Assembly: GCA_026874595.1 (NCBI GenBank)
Contig: CM049307.1
Location: 78,218,643 to 78,282,642, forward strand
Length of the DNA: 64,000 nt
Source of the DNA: Sipunculus nudus
Lineage: Eukaryota > Annelida > Sipuncula > Golfingiida > Sipunculidae
Direction of reading: 5' to 3'
Shown one piece after another: positions 9,766 through 21,849 of the stretch. A program made the translations under genes and the position numbers. The number at the start of each line of letters is the position of its first letter. Position 1 is the first letter of the stretch. The notes below the pieces were generated by a model, which was given only the letters and a program-made list of their open reading frames with translations, was not told where the DNA came from and ran no database searches.

Positions 9766-10204
9766 GGTCATCCCCCTCACCCTGGAAGAAAAATTGACGC
9801 CACTGCAGACGGACGACGGGACGAGCCTGACGACAGCTTCAGATACATGTAGCATCTGTTCTACAGTTTCAGACATAGAAATGGATTGCAACAATAATCA
9901 AAATCATGACTATTCCTTTGTATTCAACGGTAAAACATATACAAGTTTAGCCGGAATTATGAAAACAAAGTCGTCTCAGACAGACGTGTGTAGCCATACG
10001 GCAGCACTGGGCTCTGCTGATCACATTACTTTTTTTGGATTGTCTAACCAGAAAGCTAAGGGTGTAACCTGGGGATTTAAGACGGTATACTATCTTACGG
10101 AATCCAAAATGACGACGGCAATGGACATCTCTTTTGCTGACGACGTAAAAACAGAGTCTGAGAATAACGAAATCTGCACATTAGGTGCACAGCTAAGGGT
10201 GTAA
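9766..10204 (+). pseudogene. Coding-like remnant of unknown family
   Basis: An open frame of protein-like composition contains TDDGTSLTTASDTCS, then DYSFVFNGKTYTSLAGIM and KGVTWGFKTVYYL, ending in a stop at 10202-10204. The apparent start in the AT repeat at 9701 is not credible; the first sensible Met is at 9881. A second block of coding-like sequence follows at 10438. Just before and after the stop, the phrase AAGGGTGTAACC...GGATTTAAGACGG occurs twice (near 10055 and 10195), so part of the frame was duplicated. I do not recognise the family; a decayed transposon gene is the likeliest context. Confidence 0.35.
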
Positions 10205-10437
10205 CCTTGGGATTTAAGACGGTTATAGCTTATAGCTTATAGCAAGGAGTTTACAGGGATGGAATAACAACTGTCAGAAACCCTGCCATTTCTTGTAATA
10301 TAAATATAATATACATATAATCATATAATAATTGTTAGGATAAATAAAGACGTATCTGTGTTCACATGGTGACATTCTAAATGACATTTGATAAAACTCG
10401 AGTGCACTGGATGTTTAGATGTCTATATACATACTAG

Positions 10438-10725
10438 TTTGAAGCAACATATGTTGGTCATTTAAAATCAACCGCGCATTTATCAGCAGCTTGCCTCACA
10501 GTATCACGTGATCTCATCAAGCACTGGACCCTTGTCAACCATGAAAACACTTTGGTTTCTAGGTTTTTATATCGAGCCGCTTATAAACGCCCGGGTGTTT
10601 TTACTGCTCATGTTATAGGGGCTGATGAATTAATGAAAAAAACGGAATCTCGAATCCCCGATAAATTATTTAACAGCAAATACAAATGGTCAAAATCAGT
10701 ACTGACCCCTGACAATAATGCTTGA
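10438..10725 (+). pseudogene. Second coding-like fragment, unknown family
   Basis: Ninety-five codons stay open from just after a TAG to TGA at 10723-10725, with no ATG near the left end. The composition is protein-like (for example DLIKHWTLVNHENTLVSRFL and KRPGVFTAHVIGADEL). It may be the 3' part of the same decayed gene as 9766-10204, about 230 bp upstream. No domain is recognised. Chance cannot be excluded. Confidence 0.3.
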
Positions 10726-11084
10726 AATACGTGTATGTATATTAAATATTTTTTTAAAGTTAATTTACACAAATTGGAAACTATTACAATGTATTGAGAT
10801 TTATTTTGACAGAATTATACCACTTTAAAGGGACCTTTTAAACATGTAAAAGAAAGCACGTCTTGTGTTTATCAGTAGACACCAGTGTGTTTTCTGCATA
10901 AACACAGACCTTTTAAACACGTGGGTATTCAAGTATAACACTGGTGTATTATGCAAAACATTGGACGTGTCTCCATTTTTTACTGTGTACCGTGTACTGT
11001 GTACGGGATTCGCTATGACCTTTATTGTGTTATATGTTTAATTACGTTTTTGTTTAATTAATTTATACCTTTAAAAGGGCAGGG

Positions 11085-12075
11085 TAGGTGGCGTCACCTG
11101 TCTTGTTGATGAGAAAACTCTCCAAAATAAATGTACATGCCAAATTGCAGACCAACACATTGAACCACTCCTGAGATATGAGCAATTTTTACCTAAAGCA
11201 TATGTATGGATGGACACCACACGAAAACAATTGCAAATGGCGCCACCAGTCTTGAATATAAGATGGAGGAACCCCAGGTCAATGAACATGAACTATGTCA
11301 TTCCAATCTGGCCATTAGTTTTTTTTTTTACTTTTAATGTTTTCAGTACTGCTAAGTGGCATTGATGAGATATTAAACGGCACGAAAACAAGAAAAGGAC
11401 AGAACATGGCGCCAATAATCTTCCGCAGAAGACAAAAATATCCAAAATCTTCGGTCAACTTGATTTTTGGACCATTCATGCATCACGTATCGAGATATTT
11501 ATGATTTTATGTGATTGTCGCCATATATGGCAATACTCAAGGTGAAAGCCACTCTCATAGGAAAGGTCATGAACCCATTTTAAATATACATCATTCCATA
11601 ACCCATATCTATGTATATATAATTATATATAATATAATAGAAATCTGTCAATTTGTTTTTGACTTATAATCCTTACAGTATTGTCAAGTGGTACTGATAG
11701 AGAATATTATACGGCACGAAAACAAGAAAAGGATAATAGGATGCGCCACAAGTTTTCGGTATATGGCCACACTATCCAAGATCTTCGGTCAACTTGATTT
11801 TTGGAGCAATCCATGCAAGATGTCTTGAGATATTTAAGAATGAGTGTAATTTTCCCACTAAAATGGAATTTTTCAAGGTCAAGGTCACTCTCCTAGTAAA
11901 TGTCATGACCCCATTTTAAATAGGCTCTGTCTTTTCAGTCTTATCTATGCACATATCAAGTTTGGTAAAGATCCAGGAAATATTTTTATCTCGCTTGAAA
12001 GAAATCTCTGCGGCGGCGGCGCAGGCGGAGCCGGCGCTACCGTGCCAATCCAAAGTATCCCCACTTTGTCTGGGT
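11085..12075. repeat. Imperfect tandem repeat, ~334-bp unit, with GC-rich end
   Basis: The block CTTCGGTCAACTTGATTTTTGG occurs at about 11449 and 11783 with similar flanks (AACAAGAAAAGGA before; TCAAGGT..AG.CACTCTC and CATGA.CCCATTTTAAATA after). An older partial unit may lie at 11090-11280. The right end has GCGGCGGCGGCGCAGGCGGA (about 12011-12030). It is non-coding and resembles repeat-core elements. Confidence 0.7.
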
Positions 12076-12442
12076 ATACAATAATCTGAAACACATTTAT
12101 TAACTTACATTAAATAACCCTTAAAGTTGCTTCATTATACATCTGTCAAATAATAATTATGGTATAATTTCAAATACAAGCTTCTAACTTCAAGCGCTTA
12201 TTCAACTTTTAAAAATACCGCATAAAAACACCTTTACCAGTCTTATGACATATTCAATCAGTTCTGTACATATGTAAATTATATTGATGATCCGACATTT
12301 TCCAATCCCAGCCCCTATCCATGTCAAAGGCTGTCCCACGGAGGGGCCGCATCTTGTACCGAGCGACCAGTGACATGACGTCATAATATGGGTGACCAAG
12401 GTATTCATGTAGTTGCGGCAAATTTTATGAGTGGAGCAATGC

Positions 12443-12483
12443 GTCTCTCTCTCTCTCTCTCTTTTTCTCTCTCTCTCTCTCTG

Positions 12484-12520
<37 letters not shown>
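12443..12520. repeat. (CT)n followed by (AT)n microsatellite
   Basis: About 58 bp of CT repeats with two interruptions pass directly into about 20 bp of AT repeats. Confidence 0.95.
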
Positions 12521-12629
12521 GAGAAAATAAATAAATTCTATAGACTAATTAATTTTTAATCCGAGCTTTCAAAGCGCACAGGATTCTTCACCACGTGGTA
12601 CGAGGGAACGGGTAGAGAGGTGTTTTTAC

Positions 12630-13565
12630 ATATCAGAGTGATAATAATGTATGGAGTCCATGGTGTAAGAAATATTTTGCACAAATATGAAATATAAGTG
12701 GAATTTCAAGATATACGATAAGGAAAAATAATTTCTTCAGTGGTGAGATAAACGTGGGGGCTATTTTTCATTACAATAGTGACCGTTATTACAACAGTGG
12801 TTGCTCGAGACGGCCACTATTGTAATTACGTTCACTATTGTGATAAATTTCGTTTTAGGTATAATTAATTAAGTAAGAATGGATTACAACGTTTAGAATA
12901 CTATAATTCCCCAGCATATGGTGGCACGTCAAGATGAAATATGAGGGAAATTATTTCTTCATTGGTGGGATGAAAGTATCGGCTATTTTTTATTACAATA
13001 GTGACCGTTATTACAATAGTGGTTGCTCGACACGGTCACTATTGTAATAACGTTCACTATTGTAATAAATTTCGTAATTGCTATAATTAATGATGTAAGA
13101 GTGATTATAAAGTTTGGAATGCTACAATTCTACAGCATTTTAGAATTGAACTCGAATTTAAAACAATGGTGGCATTTCAAGATGAACGACGATAGAATTA
13201 TTTCTTCAGTGGTGAAATAAAGGTGGCCGCTAGTTTATTACAATAGTGACCGTTATTACAATAGTGGTTTCTCGACACGGTCACTAATGTAATAAAGTTC
13301 ACTAGTATAATAACATATGAAATACAAACTGATGCGTTTTGGGAGAGACAGAGTATGAATTGTGTGTTTTTTTCGGAAATGTCATTTGTTTGGAAGAATC
13401 TCGACAAACCTAGGAAAATTTTCCGCCTGCAATATCAACCACTTTTGTAATAATTATTACAATAGTGACCGTTATTACAATAGTGGTTGGCAAAAACTGG
13501 CCCTTACCAACCACTCTTGTAATAATTATTACAATAGTGAACGTTATTACAATAGTGGTTGCAAC
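12630..13565. repeat. Tandem array of self-complementary units (hairpin repeats)
   Basis: Three units of about 222-245 bp start near 12630, 12870 and 13095. Each contains left and right arms built from the 18-mer TTATTACAATAGTGACCG and its complement, separated by TTGCTCGACA or a close variant. In the middle unit the arms (about 12991-13023 and 13034-13069) pair over about 33 bp with one or two mismatches. Two more compact near-palindromes follow at 13437-13490 and 13508-13561. Between arms, the unit body is shared too (TTATTTCTTCAGTGGTGA). No protein is encoded. Transcripts would fold into strong hairpins. Confidence 0.85.
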
Positions 13566-13859
13566 ACAGCGTTTAATTTTTTTTTCACTCTACAGGTATG
13601 TGTTCCTTTAGATTTTCATATTAATTTGTGTTTTACTAAATACTGTTGTAACTGAGAACAAGCCCGTATCTCATGAATGTTTTATTGTAGTAATATTAAA
13701 TAAATACTCGCTCTGTCAGACAAGTCACTGCCTGACCGAGTACAGTGTATTTTAACGTTGCAACCATTTAATCGCTTGCACGGTTGGCTTGCACGTAATA
13801 CTATTATACAGACCTACTTTGTTAAGCCTACTACTTCTAAAGAAGCAACTGATTTTCAC

Positions 13860-14560
13860 TCTGCCAGCTTTGACCATTTATGATATATTTTGACACCAGA
13901 TGGCGGTTCGTTGTCCGCTGAAAAAAAGTGCGTATGATGTGACAAGCAGCCAACCAGATGCAAAAAAAAACACACTCGACAGGCATTCTGGCTCCGCCCA
14001 TAGCTGCGCTTCAAGCACCGCTTGATGAGAGTGAACGGTCGATTTTTTATTGCTCCCTCTGTATTCTCGCATCATCGACATACTCGAATATGACATTATG
14101 ACTGTGTTAGCGTAGCCATGTATCTGTTATCTGCAGAACTGAAACCAGCCAGCGAGGTGTGCACGCAGCCATTGTTGTTACGTTTGGTTTGAATTTCAAC
14201 TCACCGGCCGGGCATCCTATGTGCCCAAGGCCCTGAGCAAACTACGTCTGGGGCAATTCTCTTTTAGCCTGTGGCCTGTTCAGACGGTTACTGGGGCGAT
14301 GGGCTCTCACTCAAAACGAAAGGAACATGATTGGCTAGGTGTATCCCTCGCTTTGCCGTGTCTTCCAGCACAAGTCTCATCTGATTGGACAAAAATACAG
14401 TGGTCCCCTCTGGTGTAGCAATTCAGGATACGTGGTTATAACAAACAGTGCTTACGATGTAGGGAGTAGTCCTATAGTTAAAGCGCTGCGTAAAGAGCGT
14501 AACCTTTTTCCATTTGTTATCTTAATTCCTATTTACCTACAGTTTCGTGTCTCACATATA
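13860..14560 (-). repeat. Interspersed repeat C, copy 2 (longest contiguous copy)
   Basis: The reverse complement of this stretch has, in order, the blocks found at 27400-27600 (GCGCT..GTAAAGAGCG, GTATCCTGAAT, GGAAGACACG) and 28435-28950 (GTCTGAACAGGCCAC, GTGCACACCTCGCTGGCTGG, GGGCGGAGCC.GA, GGTCAAA). It therefore gives the full order of the family, about 700 bp. No conserved ORF is seen. Confidence 0.75.
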
Positions 14561-15365
14561 TAATACTGTAATACAAACTTACATAGCCAATTGTAAGTAC
14601 CTGAAGAACCACTTCTTTATGGAAAAACGTATTCGTTATTTTAAAGTAAGTAACTGCCATTGTATTGGTATATTATATCTACCTCTAGACCAACCTCATT
14701 TCGAAAAGCTAATGTATAAGTGTATATAGGTATGTATATGCGCATGGTATCGCTAATTTGATATTTAAGTGTGGTGCATTATTTGGTTAATTATTGCACT
14801 TTAAACGTTTGAAGGACGTATTGAAGGGTATCAAATAATTTGTGCTTAACAAGTGTCATGAAAGTCCTTTCTATTTTTGATATGTATTTTGTTATATATA
14901 GTTTGCCATGTCGATACCCAAGTGCTTCACAGCATTTATATTGTTGCACTTTTTGTCACGCTATAGGCATTAAACGTGGTTAACCACTTTTGTGTTCTGG
15001 TCTTAGAGCCCGCAACACAGATATCAATGACCATATCAGTCACATAAAACTATACAATTTGTTTTTTATCGTACTTCAAACCTGTTTAATTTTATCTCAG
15101 CTGGTGTCACAACCATTAACCACTGTCTGTTGTTTGTACATCAAGACATCCATCAACAGGGTATAAAACAAAACAGTTTTGGGTTTACTATGTATCAGGC
15201 TTTTAGATGACCATAATGGTTTTATATATATATTTCAATTCCAGATTTAGAACTAGGCCAAAGTGACAATTTTCCTCTTAGATTTCAAGGAAGAACCTGA
15301 ATCTTTTCTAGAAAACCTATCGTTTCAGTCCATGGCTGCCTCACGCAATAATCACTTGATCTTTT
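14561..15365. other. Gene-free stretch
   Basis: AT-rich DNA with no supportable exon or repeat boundary. Confidence 0.5.
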
Positions 15366-15479
15366 TTTAAGATAAGCGGTTCAATATATTTTCTATGTAA
15401 ATACATGTAACAAAGTCAATATTGAACAACTTGCAGAAATTAAAGACTGAAAAATGATGTACTTGGAAAAGCAGTAATG

Positions 15480-16370
15480 ATATATACAAAGTTAATACAT
15501 TAACCAACGGGGGGGGGGGGGGGGGGGGGTAGCTGGTGTCAAGTGTTACTTTGAAGGCAGGGGTGTGGTGGCTATCTAGGCACCCAGTAGGGTCAAGGGT
15601 CTGGAAGCTCCAGGGTTTTAAGGGTTTTTTGTGTCCAAAAAGGTACTTCCTGTAGGTACTGTACTGTACACAATATGTACTGTACACAAATGTCTGGCTG
15701 CCATAGCTTCCACATAGCTGACTCAGACAGGGAGGGTACATATTTGTCCTAAAATTTGGTACATCAGTTGTACCAAGCAAGTTTCCGGTGACCATGGCCT
15801 TCATCTTCAAGGTCATATCTGCAGAATTGTTAATTTTTTGTAAACCCCATAAAAATTAAAGTATTTATTGTTTCCACCTCAGATTTGGCACGTCAATCAT
15901 TCTTACCAAGTTCTTGGACGAGTTTGAGACACGGTGACCAAACTTTCCGAAACTAGACATCTTTATCGCGTCACATGTGAACTGGTGCCTAACAATTTTG
16001 TGTTTACCTCTGACCTTTCCTCTCTGCAGTATGTCCATATGTGCGTCTGTGTCCACCTATTAACCCCCATATCTCTGGACTTGTTTGACCGATCTGGCTG
16101 AAATTTTGCACGTTTATACACCTTGGATAGGTCTTTCATTACCGTTTACGCTCCAGACATCCATGCTAATATCTCAGGACTAGTTTGACCTATCCGCCTG
16201 ATATTAGCTTGATTTTAGATCTCACGTAGTTCTTTATCATGCCCAAAACTTGTGGCGTCACCTGCAACTGTTTTCATACAGCGTTAATCTGTTTGTCTTC
16301 CTTGGGATAAAATCATGAATATCTTTGCAGTGGTTTGATTTATATGCCTGAAATTTGGCGCAACCTCCCA
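15480..16370. repeat. Non-coding repeat-like DNA with a 21-G tract
   Basis: A run of 21 G (15509-15529) is followed by loosely repeated phrases such as CATATCT(C/G).GGACT(A/T)GTTTGACC at about 16066 and 16170, with ...CTG(A/C)AAT after each. This resembles the decayed tandem cores elsewhere in the window. The minus-strand ORFs across it are shadows. Confidence 0.45.
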
Positions 16371-16486
16371 GGCTAATATGCAGTCTCCCTCCATTTCCCC
16401 TTATCACTCAATCCATGCATCACGTCACCCGCACCTCTCTAATTTTGGCGGATACACGTGCGCTTGTCAACTACACGTAAACTATT

Positions 16487-17515
16487 TTTTTTCAGATTTG
16501 ACTGTAATAGACGAATATGAGCAAACAATCAAAAAGACAAGCCAGAAAGCTGGAATATTACAAAATTTGAATAGCAAAAAAAGGAGGGGAATCAAATTAT
16601 CTGATCAGCAGAGAGAGAAGGATAGTGATTCTGTTAGCAGTTCTGAAAACCTTGAGAACTACAAAGATCCAGCAATAAAAAATGATGTTCCTCTACAGGC
16701 CAATGATATCCAGCTGGAAAGTAACACAGAGGCAACAGCAGACATCAGTAATAGTAACGTATATAATAAAATATCGAAGACTGTTGTGTGGATATGGACT
16801 CAGCAAACAGTTCTCTCAAAGAAACCAAGCTTGTATCTTTTAATGATTTTGACACATGGCTTCCTGCTGTAATGGAAGGATCCTGGGATCTGGTAGAAGA
16901 TGAACCTCATATTTTGTCATCAAGTGACAGTTCTACTGATGTAGAAGACTTAAATGAAACATTAAAGGATGATTCAAGGGGATTGGCTCTTGATTACAAT
17001 GTAAAAAATAATGCAATGGATGGAAATTTGAAAATTTGGAGGAAGCATGGCCATTTAACATTGCCTTCTTGTGCCCGCAGTTTGTTAGCAACACCCAAAC
17101 ATTTAGATATAAAGCAATTATTTGACGGGGATTATTTCCACTTTGGGCTTCATTATATGCTCTGTAAATACCTGAAAGACGTTCCACAAGAGACACATGG
17201 TTTAGAATTTAAGAAAAAAAAACTATTTGTGTGCTTTGGTTGCAATTGTGTGTGATGCACCAGCTAAAGCTCTTGTCAAATGTACAAAATATCGTTCTCG
17301 ATATTACAAATGTGATACGTGTTGCCAAAAAGAAGAGCATGTAGACAAAGTGATTTTGCCACATATATCTAACCTGGTATTGAGAACAGACAAATCTTTC
17401 AGAAATCAAGAACAGCCCGAACATCATACAGGCATATCCCCACTTCAGGAATTACCAATAGATATGATTCACACCATCATGCATATATTTGTATTTAGGG
17501 TCGAACCTGTCTGAA
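16487..17515 (+). pseudogene. CACTA/EnSpm-like transposase remnant (N-terminal part)
   Basis: Three overlapping open frames (to 16872, 16788-17255 and 17227-17514) join only through frameshifts. Recognisable pieces, in order, are an acidic/Ser-rich leader, a segment with HFGLHYMLCKYL, a KKLFVCFGCNCV...CDAPAKALVKCTK block, a Cys knuckle (YYKCDTCCQKEE), RTDKSFRNQEQPEHH and LQELPIDMI. That series is known to me from animal CACTA-type transposase-domain proteins, where LPIDM leads into a MHLVCLGV motif. Here that motif is broken (MHIFVFRV) and the catalytic remainder is missing. It is a dead 5' part. The family name is from memory and is moderately secure. Confidence 0.6.
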
Positions 17516-18400
17516 AGACCACGTGTTCTAAGACTACCTGTAAAACCAGACAACCATTTGGGGGACCAAAAACATTCACGCTGACCAGCGTTATATGAAC
17601 ACCTGCTTCTGTAATATAAAGTGACGGTTCAGGGCTCCAAGCTGGGAAATCTTGAGTTTTTCACGGTTGGCATCAATCCAAGGGAGTGCACTCTGCAGGC
17701 TTAATAGGCACAATGTGCTCCAAGGCCATGTTTCACTCACACACAAATGTGCCTTGGTTCCTTGGTGGTATGACTCAGCAAATTTGGAAGATTAAAGACC
17801 CAGGGCCACAGGTGTTTTTCTTCGATAGGTTTCACTGTATCTCCCCACACCAATATAAATGATAAAAAGTTTATTTTTTATTAGGCTTATCATAATGACA
17901 TCTTTGTGTGACAATGGAGAAATTGTTCAGAAATGTGTCCCACTCCAACATGCATGCAATATTAATATTGATATTATGCAAAATATATCCCTACAGATAA
18001 ATACACATTAAATGCCCGATATAATTCTTTTCTTATTTTCAATTGGTGATAAAGAAATATGAATAACATGAATATAAAACGTAAAGAACACTAAAAATAC
18101 ATAAAACTTTACCTTCGATTTTAATTTGTGTCATCATACATATGACAATCAAAACCAATTAATTATATGAGTCAAAAAGGGGCTTATGCCTTTGTTCTTC
18201 TTGCTTATGTGCCACAGTGTCCAATATCAGAACTCCTTTTGAAGAACAAAAGACTCATGGTTGATGTTGTGCAGCTCAAGCATTAAATTGTCCCCTACGC
18301 AATAGAGCCCATCACTCATACTAGAGCAGAACTTGCTTGTCCTGTTAGAATAGCAAAAAAAACAATATAAGGATTAATTGGAAATTTCAAACTAAAGGAA
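17516..18400. other. Gene-free stretch with a repeat fragment
   Basis: 17511-17640 carries a GACCACG...GGGGACCAAA phrase related to 8960-9056. The rest is AT-rich with no supportable gene. Confidence 0.4.
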
Positions 18401-18594
18401 TATTTATGTTGTTAGTTGATCAGATACCACTCACAGACGAAATTTTTGCTTTGAATATTTCAACTTATATCACTTGTATATCAGGAACAATTTATTTGAA
18501 AGTGGCTAATTCCCATGATGTATTAGTTCTACAATCAGCTGAACGTAATTACCAATTCATTTTTGTTTTAGGCTTCACAAAAAAATAAAATCAA

Positions 18595-18962
18595 AAGAAA
18601 AAAGTGTCATAATCAAAGCGGAGCTGTATAAGAAACATTTGGAAGAGTATGAAGGTTTGGGAAAGGAACCCTTGTGCAAATATTTTAGCGGGAAAATTTT
18701 ATCAGGCATTTACAAGATTGAAAGTTGTCAGTTACGAACAAATGGAAAGGTCACATGGGTTTATAAAGATATTACTTAGCAAACAGGCCTTGGGACAGAC
18801 ATTCAGGGTGATGTATGTTATAGTTTTCAGTTATACTGGACACTGATGCATACAAACCACCTGTGTTTTTGCTCTTCAAGAAGGAACCTGAAGTGTGGAC
18901 TTATGGGATGTTTACAAACCATACTATCAGCGGTGTTAGACTTACCAAAGAAATAATTTTTT
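18595..18962 (+). pseudogene. Unidentified coding remnant in two frames
   Basis: From about 18608 a 54-codon frame reads VIIKAELYKKHLEEYEGLGK, then CKYFSGKILSGIYKIESCQL and KVTWVYKDIT before a stop. After a frame change, codons from 18840 read TDAYKPPVFLLFKKEPEVWT followed by YGMFTNHTISGVRL. The composition and the smooth continuation across frame breaks indicate a decayed coding region. It lies between the CACTA-like and P-like remnants and may be part of one of them. I cannot name it. Confidence 0.4.
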
Positions 18963-18990
18963 TTTCAAAGATAGGTCATTTATACTTGGA

Positions 18991-20725
18991 ATGGGATGCA
19001 AAAAAATAAATCCAGGTGTTACTGGAATTGAAAACCATTTCATTTCTAATACTGACAGAATTATAATGATATTTGATATTGTTAATAAATGTAAAATTTG
19101 TATTGGACATAAAGAGCTTAATAACAGTACCTGCAAAATAGTGGAATTATGGTCAACTGAGACTATTAGTGCATTTGAAAGACGGTTCAGATCACCATCC
19201 TGCAGTCAAGAGGTACCATTTCCATCCTCAAGCAGCATTTGCAGGCAGTGTCAAAACTTTGTCAAAGAAAGACACCAAGTCCCTTAGTCATCAGGTGAAC
19301 CTGAGAAAAGGAATAAGGAGTTAGATGATGTTGAACATTGCATAAATTACCTTCCTCCTGGGGCAAGCCAAGAATAGAAAACACTGTTACTCTCTCAGCG
19401 CAAATGCTTCGTTAAACCAGAGAAAGACCCCAGGGGAAGACGGTTGGACAAAACAATAATTCAGACTGCTTAACTTTATGGAACAGAAGTCCGCGTGCCT
19501 ACCAGGAATTGAAAGATTCTCATATACATAATCTACCAAGTACGAATTTACTTCAGCGCCAGGACTAAACACGGAAGTACTGGAATGGGTGCATCTAGAA
19601 GCTGACAGGAATAATCCCACTCGTCATGGAGAAGTCATCTTCGATGAGATGGCAATACAACAGGGTCTGACCATTGATGTGCATGGTCAGAGCATTGAAC
19701 TATATGGGTTGACAGAAACTGGTCCTGAGTGCGATGATCTGATGGGACAGTGCAGGCATGCAATGGCTGCCACCCGTATATTACAATTTATCTATCTGGA
19801 TTTCAGTGGGTTCAGATTTCCTTTTTTATTTTATCCTACCTGTGGTGTAATGCCAATCAAGTTTTTATGCTATTCTGGCGATCAGTTCAGATGTTAAAAA
19901 CAACGAATTTTACTGTTGAGTATACTTTCATGGACGGTGCAAACTATAATAGGACACTCATTAATATGATGCTTTCTGACCTATTACGTGCAATATATTT
20001 TTCAACCAAATCAGACTATTACCCTGCTGATGGACACATGTGATTAAACGTGAAAGGAAAAACATACATTCAAGTGGATCCTGGAGAAGCACACCAGACG
20101 GTTAGTTAACCTAGACCATGATATTGTCTGGAAACCCTTTGAACAGGCTTTCTTCTGGGATTGATCTGTGAACCCAGTAAGAATTCACTCTTACTTACAG
20201 GAGGAGAAATTGTTTTTGAGTAATCAAAGTAAGATGAGGAACCACTTGGCTGAGCAGATGTAAGATGCTGACATGCTGAATCTGATGTTGGAAAAGTAAA
20301 GGTGATAAAGGTTCCTACCTAGAGGCCTCAGTGAAGCTGCTGGAACAGATGAGCAAACTAGTGCAATTCTTCAGGGATTCCAGACCTATCTGCAGCACTT
20401 CTTATTAGCGCCTCCAGGCAAATCAAACAGTTCTTCAATGGTTCCTTGATTGGGAGTATGAAGTACTGTCATCTGATTGGATATCTGCAGAAAAAAATAA
20501 ACGCCTTGTGCAACAGAAAACACGAGATGACATCACTTGTATGCTCAGAGATTTGACCAGTTGGTTAAGAGAAAGATTTCCAGAAGCAAACGTGTAATTA
20601 TCCAAGCCAGCATAAACAGCGATGTTCTTGACAACTTATTCGCCCAGCAGAGGGCAACACACCATGGGCCAAATTCGAACACAACAGTTTACCGATATAA
20701 GAAACAGTCAATTCTTCAATTTTAG
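18991..20725 (+). pseudogene. P-element/THAP9-like transposase remnant
   Basis: Blocks in order: a Cys-containing segment (CKICIGHKEL; SICRQCQNFVKERH) at 18991-19287; a helix-like stretch SPRAYQELKDSHI.NLPS near 19490; GEVIFDEMAIQQGLTID at about 19629-19680 (the IDEM/FDEM motif with an acidic catalytic residue in P-superfamily transposases); FTVEYTFMDGANYNRTLIN near 19910-19965; and a C-terminal INSDVLDNLFAQQRATHHGP block at 20600-20665. Frames change several times and stops intervene (for example around 19890 and 20040-20330), so it is not functional. P transposases use RNase H-like chemistry with GTP. I see no THAP zinc finger here. The assignment rests on motif memory. Confidence 0.6.
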
Positions 20726-20749
20726 AGGTCAAAATTGTCTCAAGAAAGT

Positions 20750-21840
20750 CAAATGCAAGTAGTTCAAAAGTAGCTGCTCAACCATTCAACTACTAGACCA
20801 AGAAGCCTCTAAAGCCGAGACCATCACTGTCTGATATGACAAATAGGTAATCTGTCAGTTTTTTGTTTTTAAGATATCTCTTTTAAATGCTGTTTTCATG
20901 TTTGGGAGCCTAACTGACCTTGCTTTACATTGACTGTGCACTGTCTGATAATTATAAAAATACGTATGATAATTTACGGAATAATACTGGAGTATTACAC
21001 TCACGGTAAAAAAATGACTTATTTAAAAAAAGAGTGGCTATACATTTCATATAAGACTAGTTGAAAATTGCAGTGTTCTATTTACTCTCACCTTGGATAA
21101 TAAATGCAATACCTTGATGTCTGGCTACACGCCAGTTGGCTCTGGGTTTGGTTTCCTTTTTATTGTCTGGTCTGTATACCTGAAATGCATAAACAGATAT
21201 TCTCCTTTACTCATCATGTCATATGTCAAGCAAATTTTTCACATATACTTTTCAGGGTTATTCCATTGTTACAAAGGACAAATGTACCAGGCATGGAACA
21301 TCAGGAACAACAAGTTTAATCAGTGCACTGCAGCCCCTATCATTTCAGTAAGTGTGCCTATATACTGAATATTAATATGCCAAGTATATTAATAATTCAG
21401 ATGGTAATGGTCTGGTGTCATGAGCGGTCAAATCGGTGGTAAACAATATTACAGTAAAAATAAGTAATTCTAAGTAATATGGATGTTTCAGGTTAAAACA
21501 CAAATGTGTCCTTAAACTTCATTTTCTGTAATTGGCTCACTTTCATACCAAGTAGCCAATCTGCTTAATACTTGAAATAATGTGAGAGTTGATGATTGTT
21601 CAGTCTGCCAAAGAAGATCATCATTTAGTGATTATGTTTCAGGTCACTGGATGTTCATATTTGGTCACTTCACAGATATTCACATCCATATCAATCAATG
21701 CAATTATTTGCACAGGGAAACTCCAAAGTTCTAGAAGTGTTATTGCAGTTGAATTTTTATTTCCTAGACACCTTACTTATGTCATCCTCGCTGTAGGTTG
21801 AACAACAACAGATTTTATCTGCATCCTGTAATTTGTCCCA
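20750..21840. other. Gene-free stretch between transposon remnants
   Basis: No convincing exon. Minus-strand frames here are short and broken; they may be the far end of the remnant at 21850-22740. Confidence 0.4.
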
Positions 21841-21849
21841 TTTTTCACT

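Noticed and set aside
9631-9894. ORFs rich in Tyr-Ile repeats (also at 41166, 42041, 52510, 55527, 55708, 60911, 62046 and 62386)
   Set aside because: They are translations of (AT)n microsatellites, with no domain or conservation.
12991-13565. CRISPR array from regular repeats
   Set aside because: The units are nested inverted repeats without unique spacers, in an animal genome with no cas genes.
16378-16486. Start of the CACTA-like gene at the ATG at 16378
   Set aside because: The first ~36 codons read like flanking repeat DNA. A pyrimidine-rich TTTTTTTTCAG just before 16487 suggests the coding part begins there, so 16378 is not a trustworthy start.
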